From Streptomyces sp. D2-8 (GTDB lineage Bacteria > Actinomycetota > Actinomycetes > Streptomycetales > Streptomycetaceae): a DNA stretch of 64,000 bases. Shown one piece after another: positions 23,791 through 31,620 of the stretch. The notes under the pieces are model-generated. The model saw nothing but the letters and a program-made list of their open reading frames with translations. It was not told the DNA's origin and did no database searches. Location of the stretch: positions 1-64,000 of the forward strand of contig NZ_JAAHBP010000022.1 of NCBI RefSeq assembly GCF_023184515.1. Direction: 5' to 3'. The position numbers and the translations under genes are program-made. Each line of letters starts with the position of its first letter. Position 1 is the first letter of the stretch.

Positions 23791-24321
23791 GTGATCAGCT
23801 ACCCAAGCAGACACTGCACGGTGGAGCTCCAAGCCCTGCCGTCGCGGATCGGCCAGGTCCGCAGAATCGTATCTGCGCAATTGCGCTACTGGCATCTGGA
23901 TCCCCTGATCGACCGGGCCTCGCTCGGCGTGACGGAGCTGTTGTCCAACGTCCACCGGCATGCCCAGCCCGACAAGACGTGCACGGTGGAGATAGAGCTG
24001 CTGCTCGACCGGCTCACGGTCTCGGTGCGCGACGGGGATCCTCGGATGCCCGTGGTCGACGACGCCGAGCCACTGGCGACCTGCGGGCGCGGGCTCGCGA
24101 TGGTGGCCGCCATGAGCGAGAGCTGGGGCGTCCGGCCGGACGGCGAGTCCGGCAAGGTCGTCTGGTTCACCCTGCCGACGTCCGCCCCCGCGGTGACGTC
24201 GCCGTCGCTCCGTTCGCTGCGCACGGTCCAGGAGAAACCCCGCAGGTTCGCCGAGGTCGGGGCTTCCACCGACGGGCTCCGGCCCGACCATGCTCCCGCC
24301 CGGTCCGCCGTTGCCGGTTGA
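23791..24321 (+). CDS. RsbW-like ATP-binding regulator
   Basis: This 176-residue protein has a GHKL/HATPase_c_2 domain: the N box (SLGVTELLSNVHRHA) and a G2-like box (CGRGLAMVAAMSESWGV) are present, and the C-terminal tail of about 35 residues is low-complexity. Such single-domain proteins act as anti-sigma factors or serine kinases in partner-switching pathways, and streptomycetes have dozens. GTG 23791 has GGGGAG 8 bases upstream. No sigma factor or anti-anti-sigma gene lies next to it, so the partner is unknown. Confidence 0.85.
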   Translation: MISYPSRHCTVELQALPSRIGQVRRIVSAQLRYWHLDPLIDRASLGVTELLSNVHRHAQPDKTCTVEIELLLDRLTVSVRDGDPRMPVVDDAEPLATCGRGLAMVAAMSESWGVRPDGESGKVVWFTLPTSAPAVTSPSLRSLRTVQEKPRRFAEVGASTDGLRPDHAPARSAVAG

Positions 24322-24392
24322 CCGGGCGGTGACCACCGTCCCCTCGGGGGCATCGGGGGCGCACGCCACCGGGTGCGCTCCCGGGGCGTACG

Positions 24393-24575
24393 TCACCGCG
24401 TGGCGACGGCCCGCAGCACGTCCAGGCGTGCCGCGCGCCGGGCCGGGCTCAGCCCCGCGAGGGCGCCGGCCGCGAGACCCACGAGGGCCACGACGCCCAG
24501 TTGCACGGGCGGAATCGCGAAGGCGAAGGCACTGTCGCCCGGGTCGTCGGGGCGGTCGTCGTGGTTATGCCGCAC
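24393..24575 (-). pseudogene. C-terminal remnant of an FtsX/MacB-type ABC permease
   Basis: This frame encodes only 60 residues. VQLGVVALVGLAAGALAG followed by LSPARRAARLDVLRAVATR is the characteristic last membrane helix and basic tail of FtsX-family permeases, normally preceded by 350-800 residues and an ATPase gene. The frame opens with GTG 24575, with GGGAG upstream overlapping the end of the SHOCT gene, and it may be translated. The upstream part of the permease is absent, so the SHOCT gene seems to have been joined to a deletion endpoint. Confidence 0.65.
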
Positions 24576-24849
24576 CTCCCTCGAGGCCGAACTCCTCGTT
24601 CAGCACGGACAGCCGGCGCCCGTACTCGTCCTCGTCGATCTCTCCGGAAGCGAAGCGGTGGCCGAGTACGGCGATGGGCGATTCGTTGCCGCCTGCGGGC
24701 TGCCGCCAGGGGCCGCCGCGGCGTCCGCGCCACACCGTGCGGCGCGGCAACACGATGCCGCCGCCCATCACCAGCGCCCAGATCACCGGGAAGAGCAGGA
24801 TCCACGGGCCGGTCCCGCCGCCGTCGCCGAAGTTCGCCAGGGTCCGCAT
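24565..24849 (-). CDS. SHOCT domain membrane protein
   Basis: This 94-residue protein has one transmembrane helix near the N-terminus (about residues 13-32) and a C-terminal SHOCT motif (LGHRFASGEIDEDEYGRRLSVL), a short oligomerisation-type domain found at the ends of many membrane proteins. ATG 24849 is preceded by GAGGAG. An upstream extension of 32 codons is open but antisense to the TetR promoter and is not preferred. The last 11 bases overlap the FtsX-like remnant. It diverges from the TetR gene. Confidence 0.8.
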   Translation of the reverse strand: MRTLANFGDGGGTGPWILLFPVIWALVMGGGIVLPRRTVWRGRRGGPWRQPAGGNESPIAVLGHRFASGEIDEDEYGRRLSVLNEEFGLEGGAA

Positions 24850-24892
24850 GTCGTCCAACTCCTCGATCGCGTGATGTCCTGATTCTGTAACT

Positions 24893-24907
24893 ACTGGTAT
24901 GTACAGT
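24893..24907. promoter_or_regulatory. Candidate TetR operator over its own start codon
   Basis: ACTGGTATGTACAGT has matching 4-base outer arms (ACTG/CAGT) and an off-centre perfect TGTACA. It overlaps ATG 24899 and lies in the 49-base gap between the divergent SHOCT and TetR genes. The symmetry is modest, so this is only a candidate. Confidence 0.35.
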
Positions 24908-25477
24908 GAGGGCGTGAACACCCCGGAACGGCTGATCGAGTCCACCCGCGAGCTGCTGTGGGAGCGCGGCTACGTGGGCACCAGCCCCAAGGCGATCCTG
25001 GAGCGCGCGGACGCCGGGCAGGGCAGCATGTACCACCACTTCAGGGGCAAGCCCGATCTCGCGCTGGCCGCGATCCGGCGGACCGCCGAGGAGATGCGGG
25101 CTACGGCCGCGGCAGTACTCGACGGCCCGGGCACTCCGTACGAGCGCATCGAGGCCTACCTGCGGCGCGAGCGGGACGTGCTGCGGGGCTGCCCGGTCGG
25201 CCGGCTGACGATGGATCCGGACGTGATCGCGAGCGCCGAGCTGCGCGCACCGGTCGACGAGACGCTCGACTGGCTGCGCGGGCGGATCGCCGCAATCGTC
25301 GAAGAGGGCAAGGCGCAGGGCCAGTTCGCGCCCGGCCTGGACGGCGGGGAGATCGCGGCGGCGGTCGTCGCGACCGTCCAGGGCGGTTACGTCCTCGCCC
25401 GCGCCTCCGGCTCCCCCGCCGCGTTCGACGCGGGGGTTCGGGGGCTGCTCTCCCTGCTGGCGCCCCGGACCCCCTGA
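24899..25477 (+). CDS. TetR family regulator
   Basis: This 192-residue repressor has an N-terminal TetR HTH (about residues 8-52: STRELLWERGYVGTSPKAI and QGSMYHHFRGKPDLALAAI) and an all-helical ligand-binding domain. It leads a tight unit with a DUF4865 gene and a phosphotriesterase-like gene and probably controls them and itself. No ribosome binding site precedes ATG 24899; if TGTAAC at 24886-24891 is the -10, the message may be leaderless. GTG 24914 is an alternative start, five codons later. Confidence 0.85.
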   Translation: MYSEGVNTPERLIESTRELLWERGYVGTSPKAILERADAGQGSMYHHFRGKPDLALAAIRRTAEEMRATAAAVLDGPGTPYERIEAYLRRERDVLRGCPVGRLTMDPDVIASAELRAPVDETLDWLRGRIAAIVEEGKAQGQFAPGLDGGEIAAAVVATVQGGYVLARASGSPAAFDAGVRGLLSLLAPRTP

Positions 25478-25487
25478 GGAGACTTCC

Positions 25488-26063
25488 ATGCACGCCATGC
25501 AGTACGAACTCACCCTGCCCGCCGGCTACGACATGGGCGCCATCCGCGACCGGGTTGCCCGCCGGGGTCACCTGCTCGACGACTGGGACGGGCTCGGCCT
25601 CAAGGCCTACCTGATACGCGAGCGCGGCCTGCGCGGCTCGCCGGTCAACCAGTACGCGCCCTTCTACCTCTGGAACACCGTCGACGGGATGAACTCCTTC
25701 CTGTGGGGCGGCGGGTTCCAAGGGGTCAGTGACGCCTTCGGGCGGCCGTCGGCGCGGCAGTGGACGGGGCTCGCGTACGAGGAAGGGGAGGGTGCGCACC
25801 CGCGGTTCGCACTGCGGCGGCGCCAACCGGTGCCGGACGGCGGGATGTTGGCCGACGTGGTGGAGGAAGCGGCGGGCGAGGCCCGGCGGCTGGCGGAGGA
25901 CGGGGCCCTGCTCGCCGCCACGGCCGTCGACACGAGCCGCTGGGAGTTCGTGCACTTCTCCCTCTGGGAGCAGGACACGCCCAAGGCCGACGGTGAGGTG
26001 TTCGAGGTGCTGCACCTGTCCGCGCCGGGCCGGGACCGGCTGCCCCGGGGACGCCGGTGGTGA
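25488..26063 (+). CDS. DUF4865 family protein
   Basis: This 191-residue soluble protein carries the conserved MQYELTLPAGYDMGAIRDRV start and the central FYLWNTVDGMNSFLWGGGFQGV. DUF4865 has no known biochemical function; its members are often next to TetR regulators, and their size and fold pattern resemble ABM/EthD-like dimeric proteins. A strong GAGGAG precedes ATG 25488, ten bases after the TetR stop. Its end overlaps the phosphotriesterase-like gene by 7 bases, so the two are probably translated together. Confidence 0.8.
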   Translation: MHAMQYELTLPAGYDMGAIRDRVARRGHLLDDWDGLGLKAYLIRERGLRGSPVNQYAPFYLWNTVDGMNSFLWGGGFQGVSDAFGRPSARQWTGLAYEEGEGAHPRFALRRRQPVPDGGMLADVVEEAAGEARRLAEDGALLAATAVDTSRWEFVHFSLWEQDTPKADGEVFEVLHLSAPGRDRLPRGRRW

Positions 26064-26968
26064 GCACGGTCCGCACGGTGCTGGGTGACGTGCCCCCTGA
26101 AGACCTGGGGGTGTGCGACGCCCACGACCATCTGTTCCTCGGCAGTCCCCGGCTGCCCGGCCAGGAGCTGCGCAGCGTGGCGGCGGCGCGGGCCGAGCTG
26201 GTCGCGTTCCGGGAGCAGGGCGGTGGGGCCGTCGTGCAGTGGACGCCGTACGGGCTCGGGCGGCGGGCCGCCGATCTGCCGCCGCTGTCCCTGGAGACCG
26301 GTGTGCACGTGGTGGCCGCTACCGGTCTGCACCAGGCGGTGCACTACGACGAGGACACCCTCGCCGGGCTGCGGAGCCGGCTCGCCGAGGTCTTCGTCTC
26401 GGAACTCACCGTGGGCATCGGGACGTCGGGGGTGCGTGCGGGGCTCGTCAAGGTCGCGGGCGGCTTCCACGCCCTGGACGCCCACACCCGCTGGACCATG
26501 ACGGCGGCGGCCGAGGCGCATCACGCCACGGGCGCGACGATCGCCGTGCACCTGGAGATGGGCACCGGCGCACTGGATGTACTGGACCTGCTGTGCGGGG
26601 AGTTGCGGGTGCCGCCGCACCGAGTGGTGCTCGGGCACCTCAATCGCTCCCCCGACCCCGTGGTGCACCGGCAGGCGGCCGAGTCCGGCTGCTATCTGGC
26701 CTTCGACTGGCCGTCACTCGCCCACCACGCCACGGACTGGCGGATGCCGGACGCCGTACGGTCCCTCGCCGACGCCGGGTTCGGTGACCGGCTGCTGCTG
26801 GGCGCGGACACCACCACGGCCGCCGCCCGCTCGGTGGGCGGCGGCCCCGGGACGCCGTACCTGCTGCGCCGGGTGCGGCCCCGGCTCGTGCACGCCGTGG
26901 GCGAGGAACTGGTGGGACGCATCCTCACGGAGAATGCGGGCCGGGCGTTCGGGGCGCAGTGGCGCTGA
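26057..26968 (+). CDS. Phosphotriesterase-family metal-dependent hydrolase
   Basis: This 303-residue amidohydrolase-superfamily protein is predicted to bind two metal ions. His23 and His25 (AHDHLFLG), a lysine suitable for carboxylation (Lys132, GLVKVAGG), His165 (VHLEMG), His194 (GHLNRS) and Asp251 (GADTT) occur in the family order. Natural substrates of this family include lactones and phosphoesters. Start choice: tandem GTG codons at 26057 and 26060, both overlapping the end of the DUF4865 gene. The TetR-DUF4865-hydrolase arrangement suggests inducible removal of a particular small molecule. Confidence 0.85.
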   Translation: MVSTVRTVLGDVPPEDLGVCDAHDHLFLGSPRLPGQELRSVAAARAELVAFREQGGGAVVQWTPYGLGRRAADLPPLSLETGVHVVAATGLHQAVHYDEDTLAGLRSRLAEVFVSELTVGIGTSGVRAGLVKVAGGFHALDAHTRWTMTAAAEAHHATGATIAVHLEMGTGALDVLDLLCGELRVPPHRVVLGHLNRSPDPVVHRQAAESGCYLAFDWPSLAHHATDWRMPDAVRSLADAGFGDRLLLGADTTTAAARSVGGGPGTPYLLRRVRPRLVHAVGEELVGRILTENAGRAFGAQWR

Positions 26969-26970
26969 CC

Positions 26971-26986
26971 GGCCGGGGCTCCGGCC
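26971..26986. terminator. Short hairpin between convergent genes
   Basis: GGCCGG (26971-26976) pairs with CCGGCC (26981-26986) around a 4-base loop between the convergent hydrolase and oxidase-like genes. It is short but well placed. Confidence 0.45.
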
Positions 26987-27409
26987 TCAGCCGCCGGCCT
27001 GGTCGCTGTCCTTCATCGAGCCCCAGCCGTGCCAGCGCTCGACCTCGATCCAGGCGCTGACCCGGGGGCGGACGCGGTCCGGGTAGGGCTTGCCGGTGTA
27101 GTGCCGGGCGAGGAGGTCGATGTCGGCCAGGCCCTCGTCGTCGTACATCTCGGTGACGCGGCCGATGAGGGTGACGTGGGTGTACCACTCGTCACCGTCG
27201 AGGACGGTGAGGGTGACGCGCGGGTCGCGGCGCAGGTGCTTCAGGCGGACCCGGCCCTCGTCGAGGTTGATCAGCACACGGCCGTCCTTCCACACGTACC
27301 AGGTGGCGGTGGAGACGGGCGCGCCGTCGGAGCGCAGCGTGGCCATGACGCACGGGTTGGGCCGGCTCAGCAGGGCGTCGGCCTCGGGCGGCAGCGGCGG
27401 CTTGGACAT
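26987..27409 (-). CDS. PPOX-class F420/FMN-dependent oxidoreductase
   Basis: This 140-residue split-barrel flavoprotein resembles pyridoxamine-phosphate-oxidase-like enzymes (RPNPCVMATLRSDGAPVSTATWYVW, then GRVLINLDEGRVRLKHLRRDPRVTLTV). In actinobacteria many of this size use deazaflavin F420 to reduce quinones, biliverdin or other acceptors. The start is ATG 27409, 12 bases after the end of the upstream dehydrogenase gene, so they are likely co-transcribed. The exact cofactor cannot be decided by eye. Confidence 0.85.
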   Translation of the reverse strand: MSKPPLPPEADALLSRPNPCVMATLRSDGAPVSTATWYVWKDGRVLINLDEGRVRLKHLRRDPRVTLTVLDGDEWYTHVTLIGRVTEMYDDEGLADIDLLARHYTGKPYPDRVRPRVSAWIEVERWHGWGSMKDSDQAGG

Positions 27410-27421
27410 GTGGGGAACCTC

Positions 27422-28312
27422 CTAGGAGTCGGTCTTCTCGTCGAAGCTGGCGAAGTAGGCGGCGACCATGTCCTCGTCGGCGTGGCCCCGGGCGGCGGCA
27501 CGCTCCATGCGGGCGGCGGCCGCTTCGGCGACGTCCAGGCGGACGCCGCTGTCCGCGCCGGCCTGGACGATCAGCCGGGCGTCCTTGGCGGCGGTGCCCA
27601 CCGCGAACTGGGGCGGCGTGAGCCTGTCTTCGAGAACGAGATCGGATTTGGCGCGCAGATAGCCCATGTCGAGCGGGCCGCCGGCGACGAGGTCGAAGAA
27701 GCCGTGCGGGTCGACGCCGAGGGCCTTGGACAGGGCGAGGGCCTCGCCGGCGGCGGCCGTGACGGCGAGGACCCAGCTGTTGGCGACGAGCTTCAGCCGG
27801 GTGGCGCCGCCCAGCGCCCCGTCCTCGCCGCTCCACACGGTCCGGGCGCCGACGGCGTCGAACACCGGCGTCACCTTGTCCCGGCCCTCGGTGGGGCCGG
27901 CCGCGAGCACCGTCAGTTTCCCGGCCTCGGCGGGCTGGCGGGTGCCCAGGACGGGGGCGTCGTAGAAGACCAGGCCGTGCTCGCGGGCGAGGGCGGCCAG
28001 CTCGGCGACGCCCTCGATGCCCGCGGTGGTGGACTGCACCCAGGCGGTGCCGGAGCGCAGGGCGGGGACGGCCTCGCGCATCGTGTCCAGCGTGGCGGGA
28101 GCGTCGTAGAGCATGGTCAGGACGACATCGGCGTCCCGGACGGCCTGTGCGAGGGTGTCGGCGATCCGCACGCCCTCGGCGGCCAGCGGCTCGGCCTTGG
28201 CCCGGGTGCGGTTCCAGGCGTGGACCGTGTGTCCGGCCCGGGCGAGGTTGCGGGCCATCGCGGCACCCATGATGCCGGTGCCCAGGACGCTCACGGTGAG
28301 CTTGTCGGTCAT
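27422..28312 (-). CDS. NAD(P)-dependent beta-hydroxyacid dehydrogenase-like protein
   Basis: This 296-residue oxidoreductase of the 3-hydroxyisobutyrate dehydrogenase/6-phosphogluconate-like family has the Rossmann motif GTGIMG at residues 11-16, a substrate-binding segment near DAPVLGTRQPAEAGKLTVLAAG and the catalytic lysine in LKLVAN (Lys174). The usual GG in DAPVSGG is replaced by LGT, which hints at a non-canonical acid substrate or imine reductase-like activity. ATG 28312 starts the gene. The PPOX-like gene follows 12 bases downstream. Confidence 0.82.
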   Translation of the reverse strand: MTDKLTVSVLGTGIMGAAMARNLARAGHTVHAWNRTRAKAEPLAAEGVRIADTLAQAVRDADVVLTMLYDAPATLDTMREAVPALRSGTAWVQSTTAGIEGVAELAALAREHGLVFYDAPVLGTRQPAEAGKLTVLAAGPTEGRDKVTPVFDAVGARTVWSGEDGALGGATRLKLVANSWVLAVTAAAGEALALSKALGVDPHGFFDLVAGGPLDMGYLRAKSDLVLEDRLTPPQFAVGTAAKDARLIVQAGADSGVRLDVAEAAAARMERAAARGHADEDMVAAYFASFDEKTDS

Positions 28313-28443
28313 TGCGTCAACTTCCTCGGTGGTGCGGTGCGGGCGGACTGCCTGCGAACCAGCCTGCCCGCTCGGCGGCGAGCCTTCCCGGAAGCGGCGC
28401 GGACAAGCCTGACACCAGTGGCCGGATCACGCCCGGCCTCCGG

Positions 28444-29691
28444 TCACCCCTGCGGGGTCAGCGCTCCCAGCGGGTCGTCCAGGACGGGCTGCCAGGCCAG
28501 TTCCGCCGCGCCGACCAGGCTGTTGTGGTCGAGGGTGCAGGGCAGGATGGGGACGCCACCGCTCTGGCCCCACAGGCTGCGGTCGGCCACGACCGCGCGG
28601 AGGCGGCCGGGGTCGGCGTCGAGGAGGGTGCGGTGCAGGCCGCCGAGGATGATGCGGTCCGGGTTGAGGATGTTGACCAGACCGGCGAGGCCGAGGCCGA
28701 GGCGGTCGATGAGGGCCTCGGCGGCGGTGCGGACGCCCGGGTCGTCGTAGTGGTGGCGGATCAGGTCGATGGACTGCTGGAGCAGGGACACCTCGGGGCC
28801 CGGTTCGCGTCCGGCCTCCGTGAGGAAGGCCAGCGGGTCGGTCTCCACGTCGAGGCAGCCGCGGCTGCCGCAGTAGCAAGGGCGGCCCTCGGGGTGCACG
28901 GTGAGGTGCCCGACCTCCAGCGCGAGGCCCGAACTGCCCCGGTGCAGACGGCCGTCGAGGACGAGCGCGCCGCCGACGCCCCGGTGGCCGGTGGCCACGC
29001 ACAGCAGGTCGCGGGCGCCCCGGCCGGCGCCGTGCCGGTGCTCGGCGAGCGCGGCGAGGTTGACGTCGTTCGCGGCGAACGCGGGTCCGTCGAGGCCGGC
29101 GGCGCGCACCTGCTCGGCGAAGATGTCCCGGACGGGCGCGCCCGCGGGCCAGGCCAGGTGGAGAGGGTTCAGCGCCAGGCCCTCGGGTTCGGCGACGGCG
29201 GAGGGCACGGCGAGGCCCGCGCCCACACACCGCAGTCCGGTCTCGCGCAGCAGCTCGGCGCCCGCCGTGACGACGGAGGCGAGCACCTTGGCCGGGTCCG
29301 CGTCGACGACCTCGCAGCCGGGCGCGGTGGCGACGATCCGGCCGCCCAGTCCGACCAGCGCTGCCCGGAACCCGTCGGCGTGCACCTGCGCGGCGAGCGC
29401 GACGGGCCCCTTCTCGGCGACGGCCAGTCGGTGGGAGGGTCTGCCCTGTGAGCCGGCTGCCGCGCCGGGCCGGGCGTCGACGCGGATCAGCCCGAGCGCC
29501 TCCAGCTCGGCGGCGACCGCGCCGGCCGTCGCGCGCGTCACGCCGAGCTCGGCGGTGAGCACCGCCCGGGTCGGCGCGCGTCCGGTGTGCACGAGCTCCA
29601 GCGCGGGTCCGAGCGCACCGCGCCCCCGGTCCAGCCGCGTCCTCGAGGTGGTCCCATCCCCCGCCTGCCGGGGGTCCGCCTTCCCGCTCAT
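28444..29691 (-). CDS. ROK family transcriptional regulator
   Basis: This 415-residue repressor has an N-terminal winged HTH (about residues 25-85, TRAVLTAELGVTRATAGAVAAELEALGLI) and a ROK sugar-kinase-like domain with a zinc motif CYCGSRGCLD and VGHLTVHPEGRP. ROK regulators respond to sugars such as xylose, N-acetylglucosamine or glucose. ATG 29691 has GGGAGA upstream and overlaps the end of the AlkB-like gene by 4 bases. No sugar uptake gene is directly adjacent on this strand. Confidence 0.88.
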   Translation of the reverse strand: MSGKADPRQAGDGTTSRTRLDRGRGALGPALELVHTGRAPTRAVLTAELGVTRATAGAVAAELEALGLIRVDARPGAAAGSQGRPSHRLAVAEKGPVALAAQVHADGFRAALVGLGGRIVATAPGCEVVDADPAKVLASVVTAGAELLRETGLRCVGAGLAVPSAVAEPEGLALNPLHLAWPAGAPVRDIFAEQVRAAGLDGPAFAANDVNLAALAEHRHGAGRGARDLLCVATGHRGVGGALVLDGRLHRGSSGLALEVGHLTVHPEGRPCYCGSRGCLDVETDPLAFLTEAGREPGPEVSLLQQSIDLIRHHYDDPGVRTAAEALIDRLGLGLAGLVNILNPDRIILGGLHRTLLDADPGRLRAVVADRSLWGQSGGVPILPCTLDHNSLVGAAELAWQPVLDDPLGALTPQG

Positions 29692-30422
29692 GAGGGCGAG
29701 TCTCCCATGATCCGCCGGGATGGTGGCCGAGCCTGCCCGCCGGGCCCCGCCGAGCGGCCCGGGTTGCTCTCCGCCGTGCTCTGGAGGCCGCTGACCCGGA
29801 GCGTGATGTTGAGCCGGCCGGTCAGCCCGAGGCCGGGCGGTGCCGTGCCCGCGTGGATGCGGGGGACCCCGTGGTAGGCGAGGCGGGAGGGGCCGCCGAA
29901 GACGAACAGGTCGCCGCTGCGCAGTTCGACGTCGGTGTAGGGCCGGGTGCGCGTCTCGGTGTTGCCGAAGCGGAAGACGCAGGTGTCGCCGAGGCTCAAC
30001 GACACCACCGGCGCGTCCGACTTCTCGTCGCCGTCGCGGTGCATGCCCATGCGGGCGTCGGCGTCGTAGAAGTTGATCAGCGCGATGTCGTAGTCCGGTG
30101 CCGGTCCTCCGAGGGTGTCGCGGACCGCCCGGCGGCCCAGGTCGCCGAGCCACGGCGGGAAGGGCTTCACCGGAGCGCCGTCCCCGTCGACGACCGTGCG
30201 GGCGTAGGCGTACGGGTACCAGTGCCGGCCCAGGCACACCTGGCGGGCGGTCATGGTGCCGCCGCCGGGTGTGCGGACCGTGCGCAGCCCGGCGGGCGGC
30301 CGGGCCCAGTCGCGGCAGGCGTCGAGCAACGCGCGCTGATGTTCGGCGTCCAGCCAGTCGGGCAGGTGCACGGCGCCGGGCGCGACCTGGGTACGGGCCC
30401 TGGGGAACAGCTCGGCGTCCAT
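29688..30422 (-). CDS. AlkB-like 2-oxoglutarate/Fe(II) dioxygenase
   Basis: This 244-residue DNA/RNA dealkylation enzyme has INFYDADARMGMHRDGDE with iron ligands His128 and Asp130, a third ligand His184 (LAYHGVPRI) and the 2-oxoglutarate-binding GRLNITLR. The CRDWARPPAGLRTV segment and RQVCLGRHWYPYAY nucleotide lid also fit. It should remove 1-methyladenine/3-methylcytosine-type lesions. The 30-residue Ser/Pro/Arg tail after the dioxygenase fold may not be structured. Its stop overlaps the ROK start by 4 bases (ATGA), implying coupled translation of two genes with no obvious common role. Confidence 0.88.
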   Translation of the reverse strand: MDAELFPRARTQVAPGAVHLPDWLDAEHQRALLDACRDWARPPAGLRTVRTPGGGTMTARQVCLGRHWYPYAYARTVVDGDGAPVKPFPPWLGDLGRRAVRDTLGGPAPDYDIALINFYDADARMGMHRDGDEKSDAPVVSLSLGDTCVFRFGNTETRTRPYTDVELRSGDLFVFGGPSRLAYHGVPRIHAGTAPPGLGLTGRLNITLRVSGLQSTAESNPGRSAGPGGQARPPSRRIMGDSPS

Positions 30423-30477
30423 GCCCCCATGGTGCCCGACACCCCCTGAGCTGCGGCTCGGCTAGCCTGGTCGCACG

Positions 30478-31620
30478 ATGAACGACCGTATGACGACGCC
30501 GTGGGGCGAGCCGGCGCTGACCCGATTTCCCGAGGACCCGCGCGACCGGCTGCGCGCCTGGGACGCCTCGGACGAGTACTTGCTGAGGCACCTGGCCGGC
30601 GAGCGGGTGCCGCTGGACGGCACGGTCGTGGTCGTCGGGGACCGCTGGGGCGCGCTGGTCACGGCGCTCGCGGCGCACCGACCGGTGCAGATCACCGACT
30701 CCTACCTCGCGCAGGAGGCGACCCGGGCCAACCTGGCGCGGGCGGGTGTCGAGCCGGGTGCGGTGCGGCTGCTCACCACGCAGGATCCGCCGCCGGAGCG
30801 GATCGACGTGCTGCTGGTGCGGGTACCGAAGAGCCTGGCGCTGCTGGAGGACCAGTTGCTGCGGCTCGCCCCGGGCGTGCACGCGGGGACGGTCGTCGTC
30901 GGTGCGGGCATGGTGAAGGAGATCCACACCTCGACGCTCCAGTTGTTCGAGCGGATCCTCGGCCCGACCCGTACCTCCCTCGCCGAGAAGAAGGCCCGGC
31001 TGATCTTCTGCACGCCGGATGCCGCGCTGGAGCGGCCCGCCAACCCGTGGCCGTACGTCTACACGCTGCCGGACGGCATCGGCCCCGCCGCGCACGGCAC
31101 CGTCGTCAACCACGCCGGGGTCTTCTGCGCCGACCGGCTCGACATCGGGACGCGGTTCTTCCTCCGGCATCTGCCCGACGGCCGGGGCGGCCGGGTGGTG
31201 GATCTGGGGTGCGGCAACGGCGTGGTGGGTACGTCGGTGGCACTGGCCGACCCCGGCGCCGAGGTGCTGTTCGTGGACGAGTCGTTCCAGGCCGTGGCCT
31301 CGGCGGAGGCCACGTACAAGGCGAACGGGGTGCCGGGGCACGCCGAGTTCCGGGTCGGGGACGGGCTGGCGGGCGTGCCGTCCGGCAGTGTCGATCTGGT
31401 CCTGACCAACCCGCCGTTCCACTCCCACCAGGCGACGACGGACGCCACGGCCTGGCGGATGTTCACCGGGGCGCGGCGCACGCTGCGGCCGGGCGGGGAG
31501 CTGTGGGTGGTCGGCAACCGGCATCTGGGCTACCACGTCAAGCTGCGCAAGCTGTTCGGCAACAGCCGGCTCGTCGCGAGCGACCCGAAGTTCGTGGTGC
31601 TGAAGGCCGTCAAGCGGTAG
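30478..31620 (+). CDS. rlmG: RlmG-like class I methyltransferase
   Basis: This 380-residue protein has the two-domain architecture of RlmG/RsmC rRNA guanine-N2 methyltransferases. A degenerate N-terminal domain (about residues 1-195) is followed by a catalytic domain with VVDLGCGNGVVG (SAM loop, about 241-252) and NPPFH from Asn311, the catalytic motif of N2-guanine enzymes. RlmG modifies 23S rRNA G1835 in Escherichia coli. The start is ATG 30478. Its last 11 bases overlap the end of the convergent aldolase gene. Confidence 0.83.
   Translation: MNDRMTTPWGEPALTRFPEDPRDRLRAWDASDEYLLRHLAGERVPLDGTVVVVGDRWGALVTALAAHRPVQITDSYLAQEATRANLARAGVEPGAVRLLTTQDPPPERIDVLLVRVPKSLALLEDQLLRLAPGVHAGTVVVGAGMVKEIHTSTLQLFERILGPTRTSLAEKKARLIFCTPDAALERPANPWPYVYTLPDGIGPAAHGTVVNHAGVFCADRLDIGTRFFLRHLPDGRGGRVVDLGCGNGVVGTSVALADPGAEVLFVDESFQAVASAEATYKANGVPGHAEFRVGDGLAGVPSGSVDLVLTNPPFHSHQATTDATAWRMFTGARRTLRPGGELWVVGNRHLGYHVKLRKLFGNSRLVASDPKFVVLKAVKR

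Noticed and set aside
29692..31536. Long extension of the ROK frame
   Set aside because: It is antisense to rlmG and out of frame across the AlkB gene, with no recognisable domain.
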